Assembly (NCBI GenBank): GCA_907164885.2
Contig: OU015496.1
Location: 183,062,374 to 183,126,373, forward strand
Reading direction: 5' to 3'
Origin: Dolomedes plantarius
Lineage: Eukaryota > Arthropoda > Arachnida > Araneae > Dolomedidae
Length of the DNA: 64,000 nucleotides
This document shows positions 1 to 12,200 of the stretch, piece by piece (position 1 is the first letter of the stretch; every line of letters starts with the position of its first letter). A model generated the notes under the pieces. It saw only the letters and a list, made by a program, of their open reading frames with translations. It made no database searches and was not told the DNA's origin. The position numbers were made by a program, and so were the translations under genes.

Positions 1-165
1 ATGTTCAAATCCATGCGTACAATAAAAAAAAGAAAAATATATACATTACATTAGTGTTTTTTGTTTGTTTGTTTATTTTCAGAATTGAATGATTTTCTCT
101 TTCATAATTTTATTCTGTATACATTTTGAATATTAGATACTAATATCATATGTTTTATTCTTTAG

Positions 166-252
166 TAAAGAAGAACTGATGCGAAATACAGACTCCGTGA
201 TTTGGGGCTTTAGTGGTGGTACTACCACTCCAGAAATTGATGAAACACAAAA
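166..252 (+). CDS. TMEM266-like exon: cytoplasmic N-terminal segment
   Basis: Acceptor TTCTTTAG precedes 166 and donor GTATGC follows 252. The exon starts with the last base of a split codon and ends two bases into a codon. It encodes KEELMRNTDSVIWGF and a Gly/Thr-rich stretch ending EIDETQ. It carries no membrane segment, so it is the cytoplasmic part before S1. No start codon in a plausible context is seen upstream within the window, so earlier exon(s) lie outside. Confidence 0.75.
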
Positions 253-3200
253 GTATGCCATATTCTTTTTTATAAATCTGTTGAGTTTGAACAATGTTTT
301 AATGATTAAATTATAAACATATTCTATCATTAATATGTAAAATTTACTATTATAAATGTTAATTTTATGTTATTTCATTTTACTGTCTTTCCTGCCACTG
401 CATCTTTTTCTGAATGATGAAAAACCTTATCATTATTTAATATATATTTACAGTTGAACTACCTTAAAAATAGAAGAAATATATGTCATTGGTAAACAAT
501 TAAGTATAAATAGATTGAACTATTATGAGACTCATGTAATGTCATTTTAATATTTTTAATTATATTTACTATTAAGTGAACATCAATGACTACTGATATT
601 GTATGGTACTAAAATTTCTATTTTTTATGTAAATTCTATAATTTTGGTTCAAAAAGAAAAATTATGAAGATATCTGCTTGGATAAATATTATAATACCTA
701 CCTCTGTTCAGCAAATCAGTGATGTAATTTTCTAAACAATTTCAGATTATGCGAAAAGATTTGGACTGCTCTGAACAGCCGTGTTTGCAATGTTGTAATT
801 GTGATATTTGTGTTTGCTGAAGGAGTCGTTGTTTTGTCTGAATTATTAATTGATCTCAATGTTGTTCAAGGTATGCATACTTTTATTTGTATAGGAATTT
901 TTTTAGCACAGCTATTTTTACTTTTACTAAATTTTGAAATTGTTGGTTTCTCAGTTTTTAACTTAATTTTTAGTTCATTGATTATATTTATAAAATAAGA
1001 GATAAGGAATAAATAAATATCATTTGTTCATTTCTGAGTTGAAAAGAGTCTGTTAGCTATCAACATATTGTAGGTTTCATTTGAAAGGATATTTATATTT
1101 TATTTTCTATAGTATAGAACTGTATACATATCAAGTTTATTAACTTTGGAAAAAAAGTTTAGTCAAATATAAATTAAGAATGGTAAAAAAAAGTACTTTT
1201 ACTATTCTTAACTTATATTTGAAAAAAAAGTTTCAGTTTGTGAATACTTAAATTTTTATAATAGAATCTGTTAATAAACATTTCAGAGCAAAGTTTTAAT
1301 AAGAAGTTTTTATCTTTCAAAAATGCTGTTTAATCGTATAATATTTGTTACATTACTTTGTGTGTGGTTACCCAGTATATTTTATCAATTCTGTAAGAAT
1401 GTTTTTTTTTTCCCCCTCCCCCTGCACTGTTTGCTTGTCACTGTTCATAAGGACTAAATTTCTGAGAAAGCATGCATGTGTTGTTTAAAGGCTTTTTCAA
1501 AAATGTATCCCATTGTTTAGAAGACTAATTAATTTATTCAAATCATACAATTCCAAAAATGAGGGTAATCAATTTCAAAGTTCGTTTAGTTTATCTTGTT
1601 TAATAAAAATTGTGGATCTCCTCAAATTGCTATCTTGATGATTAAAAGTCAAAGTTTAAATTTTTCTAATACATGTAGTGTAGTGTGTTGCTGTTCTTAT
1701 AACTTTTATTTTATTTTCTCTAATTTGAAGTTTGATATGCATTTAGAGTATAAGTATACAAATATTTGGCTGTATTTTGAATTTGTAGAAGCAAAGAAAT
1801 TTATAAATTATTTTTATTATTTCTTTTCTAAGCTTGAGATTTTTATTTTACAGATCCAGAATGGAAACCTAAAAGTGGAAACTGTACTCAAAATGCTGCT
1901 TTATTGCCAAATGACAACATGAGCCCCAGAATCAAAAAAGCTAAAGAGGCTTTTTCATTTTTTAGTATTACTTTGCTAACAATATTCATAATTGAGGTAT
2001 GTAATGTGCCTTTATTTCTTTTATTATAGTTACATTTGAGTGCATGCATCATTTTCTTACATTTGAAGAGGGATACTATACTTTTGTTTTAATCTATAAT
2101 AGTTTTAGGGAAATTTAATCTTATAATATACATACTTATGAAAGTTACAAATAAATTTGTATCCTAAGTGAATTTTAAATTCCTCCATCAAGTGTTTTGA
2201 TCACTTCAGCATTTAGATTTATATAGTATTTGAATTTTTATGTAGTCTATATCTGAATAAAGCACAGGATATACAATTTTGTACTGTATATCCTATCCTT
2301 TACCAATCTACTGTATCACTGGGAAAACTATTCATTTCATAAATTTAGTTAATCTGTAATCTTAATAAATCCTAACTAATGTAAATTTAACAAATTATAT
2401 GCAGGGAAATGAAAACATGTTATAGCCCATGAAAGAAATTAATTTGAATATGATTATTAATATTATTATTTCATAAAGTTTATATTTTCAGAAAAATTAT
2501 CACAAGGTTGTATGTTTGTATATATCTGATTCTATTACTCAAATATTTCGAAGCATGTAAACTTTGTAAATAATACATTTTAAATCATTTTTGAGATCCT
2601 TTAAAATGGTACCCCCAAAAATATTAAAAGTTTTATGACTTGAAAACTCCTTATTTTTTAAAGTAGGTAGGAACTCTGGTTAAAGATTTTCTTCCAGCAG
2701 GGGGTGATGGAGTTACAGGTAGAGGAATTATGAAAAGACGAAGAATTTATACAGAAAAAGATTTAAAGAACATTCTGCTACTTACCAAAATTTCACTGAC
2801 AAATATTTTAGTAATAAAGTATTCTATGCTAGCATATGGTTCCCTGGGCTAAAAAAAGTACAAAAATAATTTATAATTGTGTATGAAAATCTGTTGAATA
2901 AAATTAAATTTTCTATGGGTAGGTAAATGCAGTTGGCTTGAAAAAATAAAAATATATAGAACTTATCCTGTATGCTGCCTATTGTTATCAGAATAATATC
3001 TTTGCCAGAACTAAGTACCGAACTTAGGTGATATGATATTTGCGATGATTTCAAATATCTGTGACCAATATTTGTAATGCCTTCAAATATCTGTTTGCTA
3101 AATGCATAGGAATTCAAAACTATCGCATCTAAACTTGTTGATGAATATTTATGATCATTGATTTAACAAACATTCCTGTGAAATTAGACTAAACTTTTCC

Positions 3201-6200
3201 AAAACTATTATAAGGGACTCTTAATAAAATACACTTTCCAGGAATATACACTTTCAGGTATTGTCCTTACGTAGAGAAAAATATACATAAAAATTTTAAA
3301 AGAATTCTACTTCATGCAAATAAAATAAAATTTTTGAAATCAATTTTGTCAAGTGATGCACATTTTGGTAATTTTAATAGGTTGTATAGAAAGTTGTTTC
3401 CCTTATCATTATAGGAGTTAGAAAAAATTTCATTTCAGAAATTATTTTTAAATTTCCGAATAGCTCTTTACATCTACTGTATTGTATCTACCCAGTTATT
3501 CCTCTTTTGGACTTGATATCTCTTTTTGCCAGTAAATGTAATAGAGATTGAAAAAACAGTTTGTATGTTTTGTTCATTAGTAACTTGCTTCATACTCTTA
3601 TGCATTATATTTTCTGTCTAAAAATGTAGATTATATGTTTTTAGAATAGATTAGTCTTAATTAAAATTAGACTTAATTAATTTAAGTCTTAGATTAGATT
3701 TGCAATTTTAGAGAGTGATAGCTCATTGTTACATATGTACATATATAAATATTCCATCATAAATGTTATATAAGAATTTTTATAATTTCAGGAATCAAAC
3801 TTTGCTGTTTATTAAACAAAATTTAAAAGTTATAAATAAAACTAGTATCATGTAACAGAAATTAAGTTATTATAAACTAAATAAGTTATTATAGAATATA
3901 TGACATATATGATATATGCAATTTTTAATGTGTTTTTTACTAACACTGTTTCGTATACAAAAGTAAATGTTATCAACAAAATTATTGCTCAATCAAGCTT
4001 AAAGAGCTCAAAGAAGGCATGAAAAATAATTAAAATATGACAGAGCTGACTTTCAGTTTCACTATAATATTATTTATAATTTCAAAAAATATATCAGTAA
4101 TCAGTATGTAGTTAAATCATTTTTAAATTTGATTGCTACTAAATTAAAACTATATCAGAAATATTGAGTAATACTAATGAGTGAAAAGAAATAAAGCTAT
4201 ATTAACAGTAATAACTGATAAAGTAACAAGTAATAATAAATTCATGCTATTTGAATAATATAAATTTTCAAACATATTTTTGAAAGGGAGGAGGGGAAAT
4301 GTGATTTTTTTTTTTTTTAATGAATTAAAACCCCCATAACCAAAATTAGCCTACTTTTGACCCTTCCCTAACAAAAAATAAAAAGTAAGCTTTAGTGTGG
4401 AAAAAAAATAAAATCTGAATGCCCCTAAGCATACATATCCATATGAGTGATTTTTAAGAATGAATAATGAATAGATAATTCTGAATAACTGAAAAATTAA
4501 CCTGCATACTGACACACCTCTTTGTGTGCATGCATGCTTGCTTAGTTGTTACATCTTTGTATGAACAAGTGAACAAAATCATACCTATTTAAATTTAAAA
4601 TTTTGATGGTGTTTATTTAATGTTGTTTTTTCTTTTGAATTTTGCATATATTTCGGTGGCATTATGGTAGATGTTGATATGTCACTTTTTCATGTTTTCA
4701 GCAAATTAAAAAGTAACTTTTGTTGTGAAATATAAAATCGCTCAGTTAAGTTTTCCAATTCAAATATTCTTTAGTTAATACCCATATTCAACCTCAAGCA
4801 TATGGCTGGTCATCAATGAAAATTTTCAATTAGGGACTAAAATATTCAATAAGGGACCAAGTATACCTCTTTTATACATAACTGCATTTGCCAATATGAA
4901 TAACTTCATATTATTTCATAAATCCTCTATCAGCATTTGCCATATAGAACCAGTTTTAAGTGTGAGATATCAACTTAAAACATAAATTTGAATTTTTCAG
5001 ACATATCAACATCTGCCATAATACCACAGATTTATTACCAAATAATCTTTCAAGAACTAATTTTTAAATTCTAAAAATAATTTAATTTGTTCATTTTTTG
5101 TTTTTTACAAATAAGCATTATAACTGTGTGTCCTACTAATTACTTGACAGTTTCTGATGCTTTCAATTTGTTTCATTAGGTAATCTTAAGAATTGTAACA
5201 GGGAAAACAAGATTTATTGTGCAAGGCATTGAAGTAAGTTTTTTCATATGTGTTTCAAAGGTACTTTTTTGTTTTTCCTCTTTGTATTTCAGTTGCATCA
5301 GATACTCATATGTATTGCATTAGTCGAAAAAAAATTGAGGATCTTAATTTGATATTGTGCGATTAGAAGCATTTACTACTTGCTTCAATCCCAAATCTCT
5401 TATCTCTTCCTTACACTTTTCCCTTCAGATTTCTATATGTTTTTTTTTCATTTAAAATCTCTTAAATGTGAAGTATCTGTGAACTTTTAAGAAATATATC
5501 ATATTTTTATAAAGCAACAATAATGAATAATGTCTTTTAAAACTTTTTTATAAAAGTTATATATCTATTTAATTTTCTAAAAATCTTTATTTCTATGCCA
5601 TACAATATATGTTTTCATATATATTTTTTTAAAGGTTGTCATACCACTTTATATTAAGCATTTTGATAATTTTCTTTTATACAAATGCTTTGTATCTGAT
5701 GGTAAGTTAAGCACTAGTTATTCTGATGAGCTACCATGAACATTATCTCAAGAAATAAGATAGAAAGTGTGTGCTAAATATTAAATCAGCTAAAATTAAA
5801 AACTGAACAAACAGTGATTAATTTAGCCTGCATATTTCGTAGGGGGAAAAATCAAAATTTTGTGCTGCTGTCATCAGAACTCAATAAATTCCTTTGTAGA
5901 CACTTTTTTGTTTATTATTTTTCTAGTGATATTTAAAATAATACAGTGCTGTATCACCTTTCCTTGTCTACTTAATTGCTTCCTAAAAATATTCTAAACA
6001 TTTATACTGTAAAATTTGATGGAGATTCAAAGTCAAGATTCTCTTGTTCTTTAGCATTAAAGGGCTTAAGTTTATTTACTGTTGAGGACAGTCATGAACA
6101 ATGTTAATAAATTACACTCTCTTAGAGATTAAACTCCTGTAACATTTTTATTTTGGTGTATATGTTTGAGGAGGAGGTTAATACATAGATTCATCAAAAC

Positions 6201-9200
6201 GTGAAAATGTTTTGAAGAATTTATTGAATTATGAAATCAAGCTCTAGTGAAGTCTGATTTGGGTTATATTCTTACAGAATGCACCTATTTACGTAAATTG
6301 TAAATTCTACAAAATAATTCTTCATTGTCCTAGTCATTTTTTAAAATATTGAATGTATAATGCCAATAAAAATTAACAGAATGGTATTTTGGAAGTTTTA
6401 ATCAATACTATTATAGTCTGTTATTATTTTATAAGGTAATAAAAAAGACTTTTTTCTTTCAAAAGTATCCATTTCATTTTCTGCTGTTAAGTTATCAGTT
6501 TGCCACATGAACTTATATTTAAAAAGTGTGGTGCACTATTTGCTAGAATCCATTCATCCTCTTCTCTCTTCCCTCCCCCCCCCCCCCCCCCCACTCTGAG
6601 TTTCAGACAGAAGTCAATTCAACCATAGTTTTATGTAACTTGTACCATCCATCCATTAATTGGCAAAGGTCAAATGGCTAGGGTGCTGGCATTCGGTCCG
6701 GAATCTTTCGGTTAGAGTTCCACTGCTGGCATGGATTTTTGTAGCCATTCAGAATCAGCTTTAAATTGTAGGTCCCTGGTCAATTTGCCCTTATGTAGCA
6801 AAAATTGACCGTAATGCTCTCAACCAATCAACCATCCATCAGTTCGTTTTATGGCATCTTGCATTCATAGTTTAAGAACTTGTTACAGTATATTTCTTTT
6901 TGAACATTGAAAATTTATTATATGGGGTGAATTTTTACATAAAATATTTCGCTATTAAAACTATATTTCTCTATACAACTCCAGTATTCATGCAGCGGAT
7001 TCCAACATTAAAATTCTGGCTGTTGCTCAAAACATGACTGTTCGGCAAATCACTAACTCCCCATGGTATTTTCGCAATGTTGACATTTATAGGGAGATTA
7101 ATCTCCCCACTATTCAAAATTATCTTCAAAATCTTGCTAATAATTTCCATAAAGATTTACCAAATGATCTTATTAAAAATCTTGACGATTACGATCCTGC
7201 TGACCCAGCTAACAAGAAACGGCCCTGTGCCATTCTTGCTCGTAACTCTTAATTGTTTGTCCTGTTCTTTGTTTGCTCAGTCTCTTTTCTCCCCCATGTT
7301 TTAGCTTTACTTGTACTATCGAAGCTTTTTGTTTTCCCCACTTTCTATTTTCCTTCCTACTTTCGTTTTTATTGATCACTGAAGTTTTATGCATTGCTAT
7401 ATCATCCTACAGTGGAGGGCCCGGCCCATGTACTGTAGTTACCACTACTCTTCCTGAAGTTCCTGAACTCCAGTATTCTTGTGTAGAAACTGGGAGATAA
7501 AATACATGCATATGCTATATTGATTCAAAAGAGCATTATATATTGCATTATAAATGCAGGATGAGCAGGGATTGTCATCTGGAAATTGTTATCTTGTAGT
7601 ATGTGTCATTCATTCCCAAGTGTCTCAGTTGTTTTAGATTATAATTCCAAACTTATATGTTCAGATCCTTTTGACTGCTTTATCTTGCCTTGAATTTATT
7701 TTGAAAACATTCATTTTATATAATTAATATTACTTGAATAAAAGTAATTTCATAAAATTAAAAGACATTAAAAGTGTTTTTAAAATTTTTCTTTTTAAAT
7801 TTAATTTAATTTAAAAAATATAACTGTGTAGAAATTTAAATGATTAAGAGTTTTTTCAGTTAGATAAAAGTATTAATTCATAAATATTTAATATTTATGT
7901 TGGTAATATCTGTTTCAGGTGTTTGATGCAATAGTAGTACTTGTAGCATTTGGATTGGATATCTCATTTTTTGTTGCTCCATCTGATGTTGGTGTTGGAA
8001 AAGAATCTGCTGTGTTAATTATTCTGTTGAGATTATGGCGAATCAATCGTATACTTCAGAGTAAGTTTTTTACTCTTATTATCTGCCTTTATATGCTTTA
8101 GAACTGAGTCTAATTCTGTTGAATTTAGATAATTTAAATGTGAAAATTATTCAAGAAAATTCCTATTCATATTAAAAATAAAATATTTTAATTCAATTTA
8201 TATGTTTTGGAGAGAAATTTGTAGTTTCAATACATCTGTTCAATACATCTGTACATATTTTCCTTATAGTACATGATTATTTGCCTTTTTGAAAAAGTTA
8301 TGAATTACAATGAGTAAATTGTAAATCTTACCTGACATTTGATTTTAAGAAAAAGTGTACATTTTACATATTTTTTATTAATTTCTTCTTTTGGATTTTC
8401 AAACCACCTTTAAGCTTAAATCACTTAAAAGAAATTTAAGGAAGATAAGAAAATTTGTTAGTGAAATGAAGGCAGGTTTTTTCTGATTCTAGAGTACATT
8501 AGATATTTTACCTTTTTTTTTTTTGTGTGTGTGTGTTTGTTTTTTGTTTTTTTAAGTGTAAAATAAGAACTTTTTTTGTTGTTGCGTTATTGATTTCCAC
8601 TAATCTGTTTTTCGAATGCATAATGAATGGGAATTTTCATGTGGCAACAATTATTTTAGCATTTCTCCCCATATAAAACTGGAGGAGGGCCCTCATTTGG
8701 GTGCCATGGATGAAGGAATGGTATTTCAGAAATGTTGATATTTACATGGAGATTGGTCTCCCATCTATTCAAAATTATTTACATAAACTTCCACAAGTCT
8801 ACTGACAATGATTTACTTAAAGAACTTGCAAATTGTGATCATGCTGATCCATTAATAGGAAAAGGCCTAGAGCCATCCTATCTTTATCTTAAGTGCTTTC
8901 CCCTGTCTGTTAATCTTCTTTATAAAAAATTTAAAAAATGATAATTGGCTTCACCAAGGCAAAAAACAATTAAAAAACTAAAAACAAAATTAAAATATTT
9001 GTGTCGCTATCCCTAAACTTTCTTCTCTCCATTTTCTCAACTATAGCCCTGTGTTTAACCACTCTCCATTTTCCGGAGACGAATTGCTATAGTCGTCACC
9101 TTCTAAGCTACTGTTTTTGCCCGATGCTGATTCACTTCGCCGATTTCAGCTGAAGGCATTTGAACTCACATTATCCTGAGCGCACCAATCAGTTTCCTTC

Positions 9201-12200
9201 TTTTCTTTACTTTCTGTCCAATGATGGTTCCCCGCTGCTTACCTACTGAAAATCTGCACTAGAGGGCGTGGCCCAGGAAGGGCAATTTGACCACTATTCC
9301 TATGGTTCTATGGAAAGCAGTTTTAATTGAAAATTGACCTTTTAAATTTCATCATGAATTTTCTCTCATATATTAAACAATGCTGAGATTTTACATTATA
9401 ATTATTAAATTTTATTCAATATATATGTAATAAAGAGTTACCAGCTTTAAATTAATAAATCTGATTTTTTAAACTAATTTTTTATAATATTGCCTAAATT
9501 GGTTTTAGCAGTAAAATTTCCTGTTACAAAGAATCAATTAGAAAATGAGGCAAGGTAATTGTTTTTGTTAATAAAAAAAGGCAGGGTGTATTTGTGGCTA
9601 TAAAAAATTAGGAATGGTCCTGTACCCTCTTGAAAAGCATAAGGAAAATATTATATTTGAGGGTTGTTAGCACTGAAAGTAAAATTGAATATGTGCAATA
9701 AGCTTCACTGCACTTTTTATTCTTGGTCATCAGTCCCTTACAACACTTAAAATTTCTGCTTTAGATGTTATTTCTTCAGCCAAAGAAGAACTATCTAAAA
9801 CGATAACTGTATACCAGAAAGAAAAAGCTCATTCTGATCAAAAAGTAGACCTTTTAATATTGAAAGTAGAAGATTTAGAGGTAAGTCTTTTAATTAATTT
9901 GAGTGCTTTTTAACTTTGTCAGTCATATAAAGTGATCGTATCACATTAGTTATAAATTCTGTTCAATATTTTATATTATAAGGGAATATTACATAATTTT
10001 TAATGGGGTGTGAAAGTTTGTTGGGTGTTATGATGCAAATTTAAAACTGACTGTAAAATCAATTCAATCTTTTTAAGTTTTTTATAATTATGTAACTTTG
10101 CTTAAATCAAACCTTTGAAAATTGTTTTAAACATATAATTTTAAAATAGAATTGTTTAATGAAATTTAAAGATTTTCTCAGATATTTATATATTAATGAC
10201 TTTGTATATTTGCAGCTACGAAATCATGCTATTTTAAAAGAATGTTGAAGCATTATTTAATTTCCCATAGTGTTCTTAAAAATTCTAATGAAGATTAGGT
10301 TTAATATTAATAAATTAACTACATGTAAAAACATGTTAAAAGCTCCTCTTTAATTGAAAGCATTTGAATAAAAATTTTAAAAAATTTTGTTTTGCTATAC
10401 AACAATGTATTCATTCGAAAAAGGATTCTGAAACTTCTTGTATTAAAGCTGCTGTGTACTAACCCTATTGGATTCACTCAGCTCAATGTTAACCTATCGA
10501 GAAAATGTGTCTAAGAAATGCCGACTTGGATTGAAAGATTTTTTATAAAAAATTGTACTCTGTAATAGAAAAAGAATTTTTACACCTTGGTGCATTTTTT
10601 GTTTTTAAAAAATTGCAAATAATATTTTTTAATTTAAATTATTTGGGGAAAAAATTGGTGTAGTGTTTTAAATGCTCATAAATTCCTTTGGTGGACAAAA
10701 TTTATAAAATGAATCCAGTTGCAAGGTGCAGAAGAGTTCAGGCTATCTGAAAATACCATTTTTAATGGATTATCAGCATTTTTATGTAGCTGTAAATAGA
10801 AGACAAATTTTCTCCATAGGTTAACATTGAGGTGAGAGAATCCAATAGGGTTAATACACAACAGCCTTAATGTTTTCATTTAATGTTAGCTCTGAAGATA
10901 GAGCGTACTGAGTATTTTAACCTGTCCTTACTCATTAAAGATTCTTGACTGAAATAAGTATACTAGTTTGTGTAAGTGACCTCCCTGTGTACATCTTGTT
11001 CTATGTAATTTTTTATCCACTTAGATTGTGTTTTGGAGAGTAATATTATTGATATCATCTTTTAAAAGATTTGGTTAATATGTAATAGAAATAATGAGAT
11101 CTTACTTAAAAAGGGAATAATTATACTTGAATGCATGTGCTCTGTTTAAAAATGTCTAGTACAAAAATTGTTTTAAATGGACCTGTGACCCCTCTGAGTG
11201 AATAAACACTGTAATTTCACTTTTTAGCATGAAGTTGCATATTTGAAAGAGAAGTTGAAGAAGACTGAAAAAGAACCATTATTTATGAAGCGGAGAAAAG
11301 CCAAAGAATCTTCATCTCTTCCTTTTCCACTTCCTTCTTCCATTGTCATTCCCTCTGAAACATTCCGCTTGCCAACGTCTCAGTCTTTGACTGTTGATTG
11401 TCATAGTCCATTTCAAGTTAGAGGTAATAGGAATACTTAACTTTTTTTGAAATTGGTTCTTCACATATTCCTGAATTTCATTGGCAATTGTAATCATCTT
11501 AGATACAAATTATTAAAATATTATAATCTATATATATAAAACAGTTCCGTGACTGACTGACAGATAACGCACATACCAAACTGCTGGACCTAAAGGGCTG
11601 AAATTTTGCATGTCGATTCTTCTTATAGTGTAGGGGTGCACCAAGAAAGAATTTTGAAAAATTCTTCTTAGATTTTTTAAAATTAAATTTTTAAGCTGTT
11701 TATGTAACTTTTTTTAAGTTTGCATTTAAAATATTAATCCGAGGGTTATAAATTTATATCACGAGAAAGATCATAAAACTTCCTTTAAAATAAAAATTTT
11801 TTGCATCTTTACCTCCATTTTCTGATTTTTGATAAATTTTTAAAGATTAATTTTTAGAATTTAATTTATTAAATGCTGATAACGTGGTTTCTTTTCTTTT
11901 TGTGATACTTTAAACTAATTTTGTGTCACATGCATAACAACAAAATAGACGGAAAAAAAATTATTTTTTTTTTCTTGCTAATGCGGCAGACAATTGGACA
12001 TTATCCAAAAAAATATTAAAATACAGTAAAAGAAATGTTCCTCAAACTGTACTATATTCTTTAGTATGTTCTATTAGATTTAATTTGAATATTTAATTCT
12101 ACATTGTTTTGTCTATAAAAATATCCATTAGAATTTTTTTATAAATATATATATATATTTTTGGTAGCATTAATTGCATACATTGACTGTTGTATTTAAT

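Larger units (their letters stand above)
253..5179 (+). other. Introns around S1-S2 exons (253-745, 871-1853, 1997-5179)
   Basis: AT-rich intron DNA with no recognised mobile element. The long third intron contains one 62-codon open stretch at 2667-2852 that looks more coding-like than its surroundings. The rest is poly(A)/poly(T)-punctuated sequence in which I see nothing specific. Confidence 0.6.
5234..7918 (+). other. Intron between S2 and S3 exons
   Basis: Mostly featureless AT-rich sequence. It also contains a C-run (6575-6592), a tRNA-derived SINE (6662-6840), and a LINE reverse-transcriptase tail (6985-7252), each listed separately. Confidence 0.6.
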
